From: Corallococcus sp. AS-1-6
GTDB taxonomy: Bacteria; Myxococcota; Myxococcia; Myxococcales; Myxococcaceae
DNA length: 64,000 nucleotides
Assembly (NCBI RefSeq): GCF_020037015.1
Contig: NZ_JAIQDE010000014.1
Span: forward strand, 62,001 to 126,000
Direction of reading: 5' to 3'
Of this stretch, positions 40,716 through 48,925 are shown piece after piece. Below the pieces are notes generated by a model, which did no database searches, was not told where the DNA came from, and saw only the letters and a program-made list of their open reading frames with translations. A program made the position numbers and the translations under genes. Within the stretch, counting starts at the first letter, position 1, and each line of letters begins with the position of its first letter.

Positions 40716-41954
40716 ATGATCAGTCCCTGGCAGAGAAGACGGCAGCCCGATGACGTACCCACCCCGGTGGCGGTGGCGGTGTCGGACTTCTGCCGACGCG
40801 CGAAGGCTCCGGCCCCCGCACAGCAGGTCCGCGAAGCGCTCGCGCTCCTCACGGAGGAGGAGGACTTCCGGGTCCGCGCCCTCACGGATGGTGAACCGGA
40901 GACCTCTCCCCTGGGTCCCTTCGCGGTGGTGGACATCCTGCGCGGCGTGACGCCGGCGCTCGCGGCCCAGCGCCAGGAGTGCGGCTACTACGACGTGGCG
41001 CAGGAGCTGGCCCAGGTGCGCGAGGAGAAGACGCCGCCCCCCGCGCCCGCCCCCACGACGCCCGTGTTCGCGCTCCCCACCCCTCCTTCCGAGGAGACGG
41101 ACGCGAAGACGGGGCGCCGCAAGAGCGCCAAGGCGGAGGCCGCCGCCGTCCAGGAGCGCATCGCTCCGAAGAAGCGCACCACCGACGCGGACGACGCCGA
41201 CACCGCCGCGCCCGCCCAGGCCCCCCAGGCCCCGCCAGACGAGGAGGCCCCGCGCTTCCTCAAGCGCGAGCTGCCCCGCCCCCGCGGCCGCTTCACCCGC
41301 GTGGAGGCCCAGCGACTGTCCTTCTTTGAACTGACGCGCGCGGAGGGCAAGGAGACGCTGGAGGCCGCCATCGAGGCCACGGAGCACCGCTACTCCCTGC
41401 TGCGCACGCTGGAGCACCGCTACAACGGCCCGCGCGGGGAGCTGACCCAGGTCGACATGGAGAACGTGCTGCGCCAGCACGGCATCATGGAGACGCTGGA
41501 GGCCCGCGAGCGCCACAACATCGAGACCGCCTACGCGTCCCAGCGCGGCGCCGCCGGCCGGGTGGCCTGGGCGCTCGGCCTGTCCCCCAGCGAGCTGCAG
41601 CGGCTCACGCACGCGCTCAAGCTGGAGGAGGCCGTGGAGGCCCTGCGCGAGCGCTTCCGCAACGAGGTGCTGGCCACGGGCCACCTCACCCACCGGTTGG
41701 ACCTGCTCGGCCGGGACAAGTACCTGGTGGACCTGGGCATCCAGAAGCGCTTCGCCGACGCGCTCCGCAAGGAGCTGGAGCGGCTGGCGAAGGACGCCCT
41801 GCCGGACGCCACGGATCTCCACTCGCTGGCCAACGTCGTGGGGCGCAAGCACGGCGCGCCCGCGGAGCTGGTGACGCGCGCCTTCGAACGCCTGAACCTG
41901 ACGGAGGGCCTGCGCAAGCAGCTCTCCGCCCAGGCTCAATCTCCTTCGCACTGA
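40716..41954 (+). CDS. Large soluble protein with Pro/Ala linker and helical C-terminal domain
   Basis: A 412-residue cytoplasmic protein of unknown function. The N-terminal part (about 15-100) is helical with conserved-looking FAVVDILRGVTPALAAQ. A Pro/Ala/Thr linker follows (about 105-175), then a helical domain (about 190-400) with AGRVAWALGLSPSELQRL, which has a weak helix-turn-helix appearance, and RFADALRKELERL. It could bind nucleic acid but no known family was recognised. ATG 40716 has AAGG-like bases upstream only weakly. It stands in a cluster with the FmdB gene 23 bases after its stop, so they may be co-transcribed. Confidence 0.72.
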   Translation: MISPWQRRRQPDDVPTPVAVAVSDFCRRAKAPAPAQQVREALALLTEEEDFRVRALTDGEPETSPLGPFAVVDILRGVTPALAAQRQECGYYDVAQELAQVREEKTPPPAPAPTTPVFALPTPPSEETDAKTGRRKSAKAEAAAVQERIAPKKRTTDADDADTAAPAQAPQAPPDEEAPRFLKRELPRPRGRFTRVEAQRLSFFELTRAEGKETLEAAIEATEHRYSLLRTLEHRYNGPRGELTQVDMENVLRQHGIMETLEARERHNIETAYASQRGAAGRVAWALGLSPSELQRLTHALKLEEAVEALRERFRNEVLATGHLTHRLDLLGRDKYLVDLGIQKRFADALRKELERLAKDALPDATDLHSLANVVGRKHGAPAELVTRAFERLNLTEGLRKQLSAQAQSPSH

Positions 41955-41977
41955 CCCACCGACGAGGTACCCACCCC

Positions 41978-42298
41978 ATGCCCATCTACGAGTACGGCTG
42001 CTCGGCCTGTGGAAAGACCATCGACGTCCTGCAGAAGATGTCCGACCCGACGCCCCCCGCCTGCACCGCGTGCGGCGCCCAGGGCACGCTGAGCAAGCAG
42101 GTCAGCCGCTCCAGCTTCCACCTCAAGGGGGGCGGCTGGTATTCGGACCTGTACGGCTCCACGAAGAAGGACGGCGGCGGTTCGTCGTCGTCCTCCTCTT
42201 CGGCGTCGTCGTCCGCGGCGTCGAGCAGCACGAGCGCGGCGGCCAGCGCTCCCGCGGCCGCGCCGAGCACGCCGGCCGCGTCCGGCGACAAGTCGTAG
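41978..42298 (+). CDS. FmdB-family zinc-ribbon protein
   Basis: A 106-residue protein whose first 60 residues match the FmdB/CxxC_CxxC_SSSS family: MPIYEYGCSACGKT, then CTACGAQGTL and the FHLKGGGWYSDLYG block. The four cysteines form a zinc ribbon. The remaining 40 residues are Ser/Ala-rich and low complexity, typical for this family. Its role is not established; the name derives from a formamidase-operon regulator. The start has GAGGT upstream. It lies 23 bases after the preceding gene and is probably co-transcribed. Confidence 0.92.
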   Translation: MPIYEYGCSACGKTIDVLQKMSDPTPPACTACGAQGTLSKQVSRSSFHLKGGGWYSDLYGSTKKDGGGSSSSSSSASSSAASSSTSAAASAPAAAPSTPAASGDKS

Positions 42299-42364
42299 CG
42301 CCCGCGCTCCACCGCCCCCGGCTGAAAATTCGCTGGGGGCGCGGGGAGGCCGCACACTTGACGC

Positions 42365-42568
42365 GTGCCCTTTCCTCCCTCGAAGCGTCCCCCCCGCCAC
42401 TGCGCGCTGTGCGGCCATCCAGAGCTGACGGATGCGCGGGGGCAGGGGCGGTTCCTCCTGGTCGCGGACCCGCATGGCCGCGGCCCCGTGTGTCCTCCGC
42501 AGCGCGGCTGCCGCAACGGCAAGCTCGCGGCGACGGACACGCCGGCGCTGACGCAGGCCATCCGCTAG
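42365..42568 (+). CDS. Small Cys-containing protein (possible zinc-binding)
   Basis: This short frame of 67 residues starts with GTG 42365 and has a CxxC pair (CALC) and a later C...C (CPPQRGC) compatible with a zinc site. The basic, Pro-rich N-terminus and conserved-looking RGQGRFLLVAD segment suggest a real gene, similar in feel to YlxR-type small proteins but not a confirmed match. No strong ribosome binding site is seen. It lies between the FmdB gene and a lipoprotein gene on the same strand. The evidence is only the Cys spacing and frame. Confidence 0.55.
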   Translation: MPFPPSKRPPRHCALCGHPELTDARGQGRFLLVADPHGRGPVCPPQRGCRNGKLAATDTPALTQAIR

Positions 42569-42623
42569 GCTAAGCAGACACCCGCAGGCGCGCGCCGTCC
42601 CACCCCGCGCGCCTCCAGGTGCC

Positions 42624-43379
42624 ATGCCGCGTTCCTTCCGCTCCCTGTCGTCCCGTCTCCTGGTGCCGCTCGTGGTCGCGGCAGCCGCCGCCGGCTGCGC
42701 GTCCGCCACCCGCATGTCCCCCGAGGATCGCGCCTCCCTGGACCGGAGCCTCAGCGGCCCGGACGCGGAGCAGTACCTGCGCGTCTCCGCCTACCTGACG
42801 CCCTTCTTCGGGGACGCGTCCAAGCGGCTGCTCACGCCCTACCCTCCGGAGGACGTGCGGCTGGTGGACGACACCCAGGGCAAGCCCATCAACCCCGGCC
42901 CCATCCAGGCCATCCTCCCCGCCGGCTCGCGCGTGCGGATCTCCAAGGTGGAGTTCCCCACCGCGTGGGTCGTCACCGAGCGCGTCCTCTACTCGCCGCG
43001 CACCTGGCCGTGGGTGTACGTGACGGTGGAGGGCGCGCCCGCGGGCGAGCAGGTGGTGCTGGTGCTGCCGCCGAACCTGGACCGGCCGGACGCGTTCCGC
43101 GCGGAGCTGGGAAACACCCTGTCCCCCCACCCGCTGACGGAGCAGCTCAACGGCTTCAGCGCGGCGGTGCGGGAGGCCGTGCGCACCAAGAAGCTGGTGC
43201 CGGACATGCCCGCGGACGCGGTGCGCATGGCCTGGGGCCCGCCGGAGTCCGTGCGCCGCACGCTGGAGGGCACCGCGAAGAACGAGGAGTGGCGCTACAC
43301 CGGCGAGCGCCGCAAGGCGTTCCTCAGCGACGGCAGGCTGGTGCGCGCGGAGGAGGCGGGCAGGTCCGTCCTGCCCTGA
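42624..43379 (+). CDS. Lipoprotein of unknown function
   Basis: A 251-residue protein with a signal sequence ending in a lipobox-like AAAAGCAS (Cys25). The mature part is a mixed alpha/beta domain with FPTAWVVTERVLYSPRTWPWVYVTVEG, then a helical LTEQLNGFSAAVREAVRTKKL and a final WGPPESVRRT block. The last block resembles SmpA/BamE or outer-membrane-associated small domains, but I cannot name the family. AGGTG precedes ATG 42624. It ends 4 bases before the convergent PHP gene. Outer-membrane or periplasmic location is expected. Confidence 0.8.
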   Translation: MPRSFRSLSSRLLVPLVVAAAAAGCASATRMSPEDRASLDRSLSGPDAEQYLRVSAYLTPFFGDASKRLLTPYPPEDVRLVDDTQGKPINPGPIQAILPAGSRVRISKVEFPTAWVVTERVLYSPRTWPWVYVTVEGAPAGEQVVLVLPPNLDRPDAFRAELGNTLSPHPLTEQLNGFSAAVREAVRTKKLVPDMPADAVRMAWGPPESVRRTLEGTAKNEEWRYTGERRKAFLSDGRLVRAEEAGRSVLP

Positions 43380-43383
43380 GTCC

Positions 43384-44115
43384 CTAGCGCCGGCCGCCGC
43401 GGCGGTGCTGCTTCTTGCCGCCGCCACCGCCCTTGCGCTGGGCCTGGGCCTCGCCGGGCCGGGTGAGGCGGGGCAGCTCCCCGGCCATCACCGGCCAGTA
43501 GTCGCCCTTGAAGAGCTCCTCCACCAACTGGGCCTGGGTGAGCACGTCGCGCTTGAAGAAGGTGGCGCCGCGGCCCATCTCGTCCAGGGAGCCGCGCGCG
43601 TCGCTGCCGCCCACGCAGGGCACCTTGAGGACCTCCGCGGCCTCCACGGCCAGGTCGTTGGCCGTCTGCTTCACCTTGGCGTTGTAGCCCTCCACCGCGC
43701 ACAGCACGCCGGACAGCGAGCGCACGTAGTCCATGGCGGGGTTGGGCACGTCGCGGTCGAAGGGGCGGGCCGCGACGATGGCCGCTCCCAGCGCCTTCAC
43801 CTTGGGCAGGCACTCGGCGGCGCTCCAGGGCTTCTCCCGGTTGCTGCCCCACATCTGCACGGGCTCCGGCGCCAGCTCCGGCTTCGGGAAGAAGCACAGG
43901 TACTGGCCCCGGTCCGTCACGAGCTCCAGGCCCACGAAGACCTTCACCTTGGACTTCGCGCCGATCTCGAAGAGCTCGTCGCAGCCGTCCTGGGTGTTCG
44001 TCTCCGTGAACGCCACCGCGTCCAGGCCGAACAGGGCCGCCCGCTCCAGCACGGCGCGCGGCTCCAGGTCGCACCCCTTGGACAGGTGGGAATGGGCGTG
44101 TAGGTCGATGAGCAT
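43384..44115 (-). CDS. PHP-domain metal-dependent phosphoesterase
   Basis: A 243-residue protein of the PHP family: motif 1 MLIDLHAHSHLSKGC gives the HxH metal ligands, AFTETNTQDG the second motif, and VGGSDARG a later Asp ligand. These proteins hydrolyse nucleoside 3',5'-bisphosphates or phospho-sugars with metal ions. The C-terminus is basic and Gly/Arg-rich (GGGGGKKQHRRGGRR), possibly an RNA-binding tail. ATG 44115 is the start. It is followed 4 bases later by the convergent lipoprotein stop. A substrate cannot be assigned. Confidence 0.87.
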   Translation of the reverse strand: MLIDLHAHSHLSKGCDLEPRAVLERAALFGLDAVAFTETNTQDGCDELFEIGAKSKVKVFVGLELVTDRGQYLCFFPKPELAPEPVQMWGSNREKPWSAAECLPKVKALGAAIVAARPFDRDVPNPAMDYVRSLSGVLCAVEGYNAKVKQTANDLAVEAAEVLKVPCVGGSDARGSLDEMGRGATFFKRDVLTQAQLVEELFKGDYWPVMAGELPRLTRPGEAQAQRKGGGGGKKQHRRGGRR

Positions 44116-44172
44116 GGGCGACGCGTGCCTAACAGGCCTCCCGGGGCCTGTCGAGCCCGCGCGCACAGGCCC

Positions 44173-44442
44173 TCAGGCGTACGCGTAGGACTGGAAGTTG
44201 CCCTGCTTGGCCTGGCTGTTCTTCTCCTCGTACGTGCGGATGAGGTAGCCCATCAGCATCAGCGAGGACGTGTTCTCCAGCACCCGCGACGGATCCTTCG
44301 AGATGAGGTTCGCGCTGTAGTTCAGGAAGAACTGCGCCAGCTCCTCGCCCGCCTCCTTCACGATGAGGGCGTTGAGCGCACTCGGCTCCATGGTGCGGAT
44401 GGTGTTGATGAAATCCACCGCCAGGTCCTTCTTCGTCTTCAT
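44173..44442 (-). CDS. Small helical protein of unknown function
   Basis: An 89-residue, fully helical protein starting MKTKKDLAVDFINTIRT, with a hydrophobic core in GEELAQFFLNYSANL and SSLMLMGYLIRTYEE. No signal peptide, cysteines or known motif are seen. A longer frame exists but is low complexity, so ATG 44442 is taken. It lies 57 bases before the PHP gene start on the same strand and may be co-transcribed. The role is unknown. Confidence 0.7.
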   Translation of the reverse strand: MKTKKDLAVDFINTIRTMEPSALNALIVKEAGEELAQFFLNYSANLISKDPSRVLENTSSLMLMGYLIRTYEEKNSQAKQGNFQSYAYA

Positions 44443-44625
44443 GTCCACGGTCCTGCCCCCTCTTTCCGCCCATGCCCCTGGAGCCGGAAATGGCCCCGGG
44501 CCCCGCCCCAATCCAAGAACCGGGTGCGACCGGGTGAACCTATGCATGCCGGTCCACCTGCAAACCCCCACCCCTCGGCGCCCCCCCGCTCCCTCACGGA
44601 TCACGACCGGGGGTCCGCAGCATTT

Positions 44626-44655
44626 TTGACACCCCGAAACGGCGTGTGCGATAAC
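44626..44655 (+). promoter_or_regulatory. Candidate sigma-70 promoter for the 44700 gene
   Basis: TTGACA (44626-44631) and GATAAC (44650-44655) are separated by 18 bases, about 45 bases before the ATG at 44700. The -35 is perfect and the -10 is weak. It sits in the middle of the divergent gap between two small genes. Confidence 0.45.
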
Positions 44656-44699
44656 CCCCGGTCAAGCCTTTTCTCACCACCCACAAGGAGTGGCAGGCG

Positions 44700-44894
44700 A
44701 TGTTCACGGGCGTGAAGGTCTTCTCCGCGACGAAGGCCAAGGAGCGGGAAGAGTTGGGTGAGAACGTCACCCGCTGGATCAAGAGCAACGCGGACCTGGA
44801 GATCGTGGACCGGGTCGTGTGTCAGTCCTCGGACAACGAGTTCCACTGCTACACGCTGGTGCTCTTCTACAAGCACGCGAAGCCGCCGGCCTGA
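44700..44894 (+). CDS. Small soluble protein of unknown function
   Basis: A 64-residue protein starting MFTGVKVFSATKAKE. It has an AAGGAG ribosome binding site nine bases before ATG 44700. Predicted helix plus sheet order (REELGENVTRWIKSN, then VDRVVCQSSDNEFHCYTLVLFY) gives a compact mixed fold. The pattern resembles small conserved proteins with unknown function in myxobacteria and cyanobacteria, but I cannot name a family. It has its own candidate promoter and a strong downstream hairpin, so it is a single-gene transcript. Confidence 0.72.
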   Translation: MFTGVKVFSATKAKEREELGENVTRWIKSNADLEIVDRVVCQSSDNEFHCYTLVLFYKHAKPPA

Positions 44895-44923
44895 CCGCCG
44901 CGGCAAGCCCTGGACTCCTCCCG

Positions 44924-44984
44924 GGCCCGTCCTCTTCCGGCCACGCGCCTTCCGGTGCGTACGGGGAGGCCGGGCCTTTCTGTT
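44924..44984 (+). terminator. Rho-independent terminator after the 64-residue gene
   Basis: GGCCCGTCCTC (44924-44934) pairs with GAGGCCGGGCC (44966-44976) except for one mismatch, with inner GC pairing, and is followed by TTTCTGTTT (44977-44985). It ends the transcript of the 44700 gene before the sigma-54 activator gene. Confidence 0.55.
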
Positions 44985-44994
44985 TCCGTATGTT

Positions 44995-46383
44995 ATGGTC
45001 CGCGCCGTGGCGCGCTTCGGGGACGACAGCGGGGAGGAGGACCGACAGTTGCGCACGGACGCCCTGCCGGCGATCCGCTCGGCGCGGGTGCGGGTGCGGC
45101 TGGTGGTGCTGTCCGGCCCGGACGCGGGCCAGAGCTACCCGCTGACGCCCGGGCGCTACCGGGTGGGCGCGGACGCCGGCTCGGACGTCATCCTCGCGGA
45201 CCGGGCGGTGTCTCGCAGCCACCTGCTGTTGGACGTGCGCGAGGACGGCATCCAGGCGGTGGACGTGGGCTCGCGCAACGGCTCGTTCTGCGAGGGCATG
45301 CGCTTCACCACCCTGGAGGTGCGCCCCGGCGCGGTGCTCACGCTGGGCACCACGGAGCTGAAGCTCGTCCCGGAGGCGGAGAAGGCGCACGCCCTGCCCC
45401 TGTCCAACCGCGAACGCTTCGGCAACCTGGTGGGCCAGAGCCGCCGGATGCGCGAGGTGTTCACCCTGCTGGAGCGCGTGGCCCAGGGCGAGTCCGACGT
45501 GCTCATCCAGGGCGAGACGGGCACCGGCAAGGAGCTGTGCGCGGAAGGGCTGCACCTGCACGGCGGGCGCTCCAAGGGGCCCTTCGTCATCGTGGACCTG
45601 GCGGGCGTGGCGCCGCAGTTGCTGGAGTCGGAGCTGTTCGGCCACGTGAAGGGCGCCTTCACCGGCGCGCAGGCGGACCGGGCGGGCGCCTTCGAGCGCG
45701 CGCACGGCGGCACCCTCTTCCTGGATGAAGTCGGGGAGCTCCCGCTGGAGGTGCAGCCCCGGCTGTTGCGCGCGCTGGAGCGCCGGCAGGTGAAGCGGGT
45801 GGGCGCCAACGACTACCGCTCGGTGAACGTGCGGGTGGTGGCGGCCACGCACCAGGACCTGGAGGGCGCGGTGAAGGCGGGCCGCTTCCGGGGAGACCTG
45901 TTCCACCGGCTCGCGGTGCTGCGCGCCACGCTGCCGCCCCTGCGCGAGCGGCCGGAGGACATCCCGCTGCTCATCGACACGGTGCTGGAGCGCATGGGCA
46001 AGCCGCCCAGCGCCCTGTCGGACCAGACGCGCGCCCTGCTGGCCCAGTACCCGTGGCCGGGCAACGTGCGGGAGCTGCGCAACGTGGTGGACCGGGTGGT
46101 GAGCCTGGGCGAGTCCGCGCTGCCGGAGCTGCCGGACACGCCTGCCCCGCGCCCTGCCCTGTCGCCGGACCTGGGCCCGGAGGACACGCTGCCGCTGGCG
46201 CTGGAGCTGCCCTTCAAGGAAGCGAAGGAGCGCCTCATCGAAGGCTTCGAGCGCGACTACCTGCGCACGCTGCTCGAGCGGTGTGGCGGCAACGTCTCCA
46301 AGGCGTCGCGCGAGGCGGGCATCGACCGCGTCTACCTGCGCAAGCTCCTGCGCAAGCACGGGCTGGTGTCCGGCCCGGACTGA
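44995..46383 (+). CDS. FHA-domain sigma-54-dependent transcriptional activator
   Basis: A 462-residue protein with an N-terminal FHA domain (about 32-110: GRYRVGADAGSDVILADRA, SRSHLLL, GSRNGSF), an AAA+ sigma-54-interaction domain (about 135-360: Walker A GETGTGKE, GAFTGA loop, Walker B TLFLDEVGE) and a C-terminal Fis-type helix-turn-helix (about 420-460: GGNVSKASREAGIDRVYLR). The FHA domain binds phosphothreonine, so activity is likely tuned by Ser/Thr kinases, a scheme typical of myxobacteria. There is no receiver domain. ATG 44995 lacks a clear ribosome binding site; GTG 45007 is an alternative. Target genes are unknown. Family call is secure. Confidence 0.93.
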   Translation: MVRAVARFGDDSGEEDRQLRTDALPAIRSARVRVRLVVLSGPDAGQSYPLTPGRYRVGADAGSDVILADRAVSRSHLLLDVREDGIQAVDVGSRNGSFCEGMRFTTLEVRPGAVLTLGTTELKLVPEAEKAHALPLSNRERFGNLVGQSRRMREVFTLLERVAQGESDVLIQGETGTGKELCAEGLHLHGGRSKGPFVIVDLAGVAPQLLESELFGHVKGAFTGAQADRAGAFERAHGGTLFLDEVGELPLEVQPRLLRALERRQVKRVGANDYRSVNVRVVAATHQDLEGAVKAGRFRGDLFHRLAVLRATLPPLRERPEDIPLLIDTVLERMGKPPSALSDQTRALLAQYPWPGNVRELRNVVDRVVSLGESALPELPDTPAPRPALSPDLGPEDTLPLALELPFKEAKERLIEGFERDYLRTLLERCGGNVSKASREAGIDRVYLRKLLRKHGLVSGPD

Positions 46384-46521
46384 CGGCGGTCCCCTGCCCC
46401 CACTCGCGGTCGCGGTCCCCGTGGCCCGGGTGACACTGGGGCGGACCTCCCTGCCGGGGGTGGTTGTCGGACCGGGTTTCCGCCCCATCTTGGGAGCACC
46501 AACGCTCGCGAGGTGGGTGCC

Positions 46522-46998
46522 ATGCGCCAGGGATGGGGGAGGTGGCTGTTCGCTGGAGGGCTCGTGCTGGGCGTCACTGCGTGCCAGTCGCGGGACGGGG
46601 CCGTCGCGGAGAGCGGTATGGTGCCGCGGCTGACGGTGCTCCAGCCCGGGCCGGCGGTTCCCACGGAGGAAGGCACCGGCGGCAGCGGGAGCGCGGGCGC
46701 GGCGGTGGCGTCCGAGAGCGTGCCGGACTTCTACGGCACGGTGACGCTTTCGGGCTCACGGGGCTTCACGGTGCGCGATGACGACGGCGTGGAGCGGCCG
46801 TTCGTGGTGGCGCCGTCCACGCGCATCCTGCGCGACGGCAAGCGCGTGGCCCGCGCCCAGCTCCGGCCCGGCGTGCTGGTGCACACGACCTACGGCGAGC
46901 GGCTGGGGACGTGGGTGGCCACGGACGTGGAGATCTACTCCGGCACGCCGTCGCGGGACCTGACTGCGGCGGCGACCGTCACTCCGGTGAAGCGCTGA
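46522..46998 (+). CDS. Lipoprotein with small beta domain
   Basis: A 158-residue protein with a lipoprotein signal peptide (LFAGGLVLGVTACQS, Cys about 21). The mature part has a Gly/Ser/Ala linker (about 45-70) and a short beta domain (about 75-145) with DFYGTVTLSGSRGFTV and RDDDGVERPFVVAPS, resembling a DUF5666/SH3-like barrel of unknown function. ATG 46522 is preceded by GAGGTGGG. It ends 3 bases before a convergent lipoprotein gene's stop. Confidence 0.78.
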   Translation: MRQGWGRWLFAGGLVLGVTACQSRDGAVAESGMVPRLTVLQPGPAVPTEEGTGGSGSAGAAVASESVPDFYGTVTLSGSRGFTVRDDDGVERPFVVAPSTRILRDGKRVARAQLRPGVLVHTTYGERLGTWVATDVEIYSGTPSRDLTAAATVTPVKR

Positions 46999-47001
46999 GC
47001 G

Positions 47002-47967
47002 TCAGTAGACGGCGAGCGCCTGCGGCAGGTGGTAGCTGACGATGGTGAGCACGGGGATCTTCGGGCCCTCGTCCTCGTCGTCGGTGGTCATGCCGGAGGT
47101 GACGCGCAGGCCGTCGAAGCGCGCGAGGATGACGTAGTCGCGGCGGGTCTCCAGGAAGGGATCCGGCGCGGCCAGCCGGCCCAGGGCTTCGCGGCCGGTC
47201 TCCTCGGAGAGGTTGTCGTAGGTGCGCTCGGAGGCGGACTGGGTGGTGCTCTCTCGGGTGAAGATGGAGCCGCCCACGCGGCCCTCGCCGGTGAGCGCCG
47301 TGCGTCCGCCCAGGTCGCCGGAGGACTCCATGACGGTGTCGGTGTTGTACGCGACGCCGACCTCGCGGCGGGAGGCCACGGACTGGAGCCCCTGCTCCAC
47401 CAGCCACAGCGTGGGGCGCTCCCCTTCCGAGCGCTGGTCGGCCACCTGCGCGCGCAGGAGCACGTAGCGGCCGCGGTAGGTGTCCGGCTGGGCGACGGCG
47501 GACGCGAGCGAGAAGATGGGCACCTTGCGCGCGTGGAGCAGGCGCAGCTCGCCCTCCACGCTGCCGCCGCGCTGGGCCACCACGCGGGCGATGAGGTTGG
47601 CGGCGTCCGGACGCACGCGCAGGTCCTCCGCCCACGCGCTGCCCAGCACCGCGCCCAGTTGCGTGAAGCCGGGGGCCTCCGCGCACACCTTCAGGGCCAG
47701 CCACGCGTCGTCGCGAGAGGTCGCCTGGAGCCGGCGGGCGGCGGTCTCGCACGCGGCGGGCGTGGGGTAGCGGGCCAGGAAGGCGCGGGCGTCATGCGGC
47801 GACGCGGGCGGCTCCTCCGCGGCCACGGAGTGCCGGGGCGCGGGGGCCGGCGTCTTCGGAGGGGGCGCGTCCGTGAGGGCGCGGTCCTCCAGCGCGACGT
47901 GGGAGTGCGAGGCACCGCAGCCGGTGGCGAGCGCACCCAGGAGGGTCAGCAACGGAAGACGGGGCAT
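47002..47967 (-). CDS. Lipoprotein of unknown function
   Basis: A 321-residue protein with a signal sequence (LPLLTLLGALATGCGAS, lipobox Cys at about 17), a Pro/Ala linker (about 30-55) and a mixed alpha/beta body (about 60-321) with helical AFLARYPTPAACETAARRL and a later beta part (GRYVLLRAQVADQR, DYVILARFDGLRV) that may bind a ligand. AAGGAG precedes ATG 47967. It lies downstream of the Cys-rich gene at 48205-48891, with a 44-bp tandem repeat in the gap. No family recognised. Confidence 0.78.
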   Translation of the reverse strand: MPRLPLLTLLGALATGCGASHSHVALEDRALTDAPPPKTPAPAPRHSVAAEEPPASPHDARAFLARYPTPAACETAARRLQATSRDDAWLALKVCAEAPGFTQLGAVLGSAWAEDLRVRPDAANLIARVVAQRGGSVEGELRLLHARKVPIFSLASAVAQPDTYRGRYVLLRAQVADQRSEGERPTLWLVEQGLQSVASRREVGVAYNTDTVMESSGDLGGRTALTGEGRVGGSIFTRESTTQSASERTYDNLSEETGREALGRLAAPDPFLETRRDYVILARFDGLRVTSGMTTDDEDEGPKIPVLTIVSYHLPQALAVY

Positions 47968-47991
47968 GGCGCGGGGCTCCTTGAAGTGCGA

Positions 47992-48149
47992 CAGCGCGGC
48001 GGACTGGTACGGCGGAGGCTCCGCGCGATGGGGCTGCGCGGAACGGTGAAGCGCGACGGACTGGATGCGCGATGAAGCTGCGCGGGACGGTGAAGCGCGG
48101 CGGACTGGATGCGCGATGAGGCTGCGCGGGACGGTGAAGCGCGACGGAC
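47992..48149 (-). repeat. 44-bp tandem repeat (about 3.5 copies) in an intergenic region
   Basis: Two complete 44-base copies (48023-48066, 48067-48110) and a third to about 48149 differ at only a few bases. A degraded partial copy lies at about 47992-48012. The period is not a multiple of three and each unit carries GCGCGATG and GACGGT-type elements. It fills most of the gap upstream of the lipoprotein gene at 47002-47967. It is not a CRISPR array: units are adjacent without spacers. Confidence 0.85.
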
Positions 48150-48204
48150 CGGGAGACCTGCGTGCCCGACCGACGGGGCGTGCCCCCGGAGCGCGGTGGA
48201 CGCG

Positions 48205-48891
48205 CTACAGCGAGGCGGAGTCGGCGTGCTGGCTCGGGCGCGGCGGCGCCTGGCGCGGAATGGACGCGGAGGCGGGCAGCATCAGGGAGCACGCGTCGTG
48301 GCAGCGCTCGTCCATGCACGCGAGCGTGGTGGGCCCCGCCTGCTGCCGCGACACGGCCGCGTAGCAGCTCTCGCCGTTGCCGGGGCACTGGCTGCGCGCG
48401 GCGCACTCACAGCAGGTGGAGGCCACGGAGGCCATCAACTGCACCTCCTGGAGCACGGAGGACAGCGCGCGGTAGCAGGCGCGGGCCGCGGGCGCGAAGC
48501 GGCCCCTGGCATCCACCACCGGCGTGTTGCCTTCGATGCCGCAGCGGCCCACGACGTCCGCGTACTTGCGCTCGCAGACGGCGACGAGCTTGGGGTCGGG
48601 CATACCGTCCCGCGCGTTGCTCACGGCCTCCGAGCAGAGGGCCCGCGACGCGTCCTTCAGCAGCTTGATGTTCGCGGACTCCACGTCCGCGTTCGCGCCC
48701 TTCGAAGGCGGCACCTCCGCCTCGAACACGCACTCCTTGCCCGCGCGCAGCGTGTCGATGGTGCACGACCACGCGGTGGGAGACGCATCCACGAGCGGGG
48801 GCGCGCCCAGCGCTTCGGGAGGCAGGGACGACGGCGCGGGGCCGGACGGCGCGGCGCCGAGGATGAGCAGGGACAAGAGCATCGCCTTCAT
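48205..48891 (-). CDS. Exported cysteine-rich protein
   Basis: A 228-residue protein with a signal peptide (MKAMLLSLLILGAAPSG). The mature part contains about a dozen cysteines, especially in STCCECAARSQCPG and CMDERCHDACSLM, suggesting several disulphides or metal binding. The middle (about 60-130) is helical with a Cys pair (CERKYADVVGRC). The Pro-rich C-terminus is low complexity. It is the last gene before the tandem repeat and lies 34 bases downstream of the membrane phosphoesterase gene on the same strand. Its family is unrecognised. Confidence 0.78.
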   Translation of the reverse strand: MKAMLLSLLILGAAPSGPAPSSLPPEALGAPPLVDASPTAWSCTIDTLRAGKECVFEAEVPPSKGANADVESANIKLLKDASRALCSEAVSNARDGMPDPKLVAVCERKYADVVGRCGIEGNTPVVDARGRFAPAARACYRALSSVLQEVQLMASVASTCCECAARSQCPGNGESCYAAVSRQQAGPTTLACMDERCHDACSLMLPASASIPRQAPPRPSQHADSASL

Positions 48892-48925
48892 GGGGATGGC
48901 AGCGTAGGACTTTGGCCCGCGCCGC

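Noticed and set aside
42313-42341. Terminator after the FmdB gene
   Set aside because: A 7-bp GC stem without T-tract; the downstream small gene starts soon after, so no support.
48023-48149. CRISPR array
   Set aside because: The 44-bp units follow each other directly with no variable spacers, and no cas genes are nearby.
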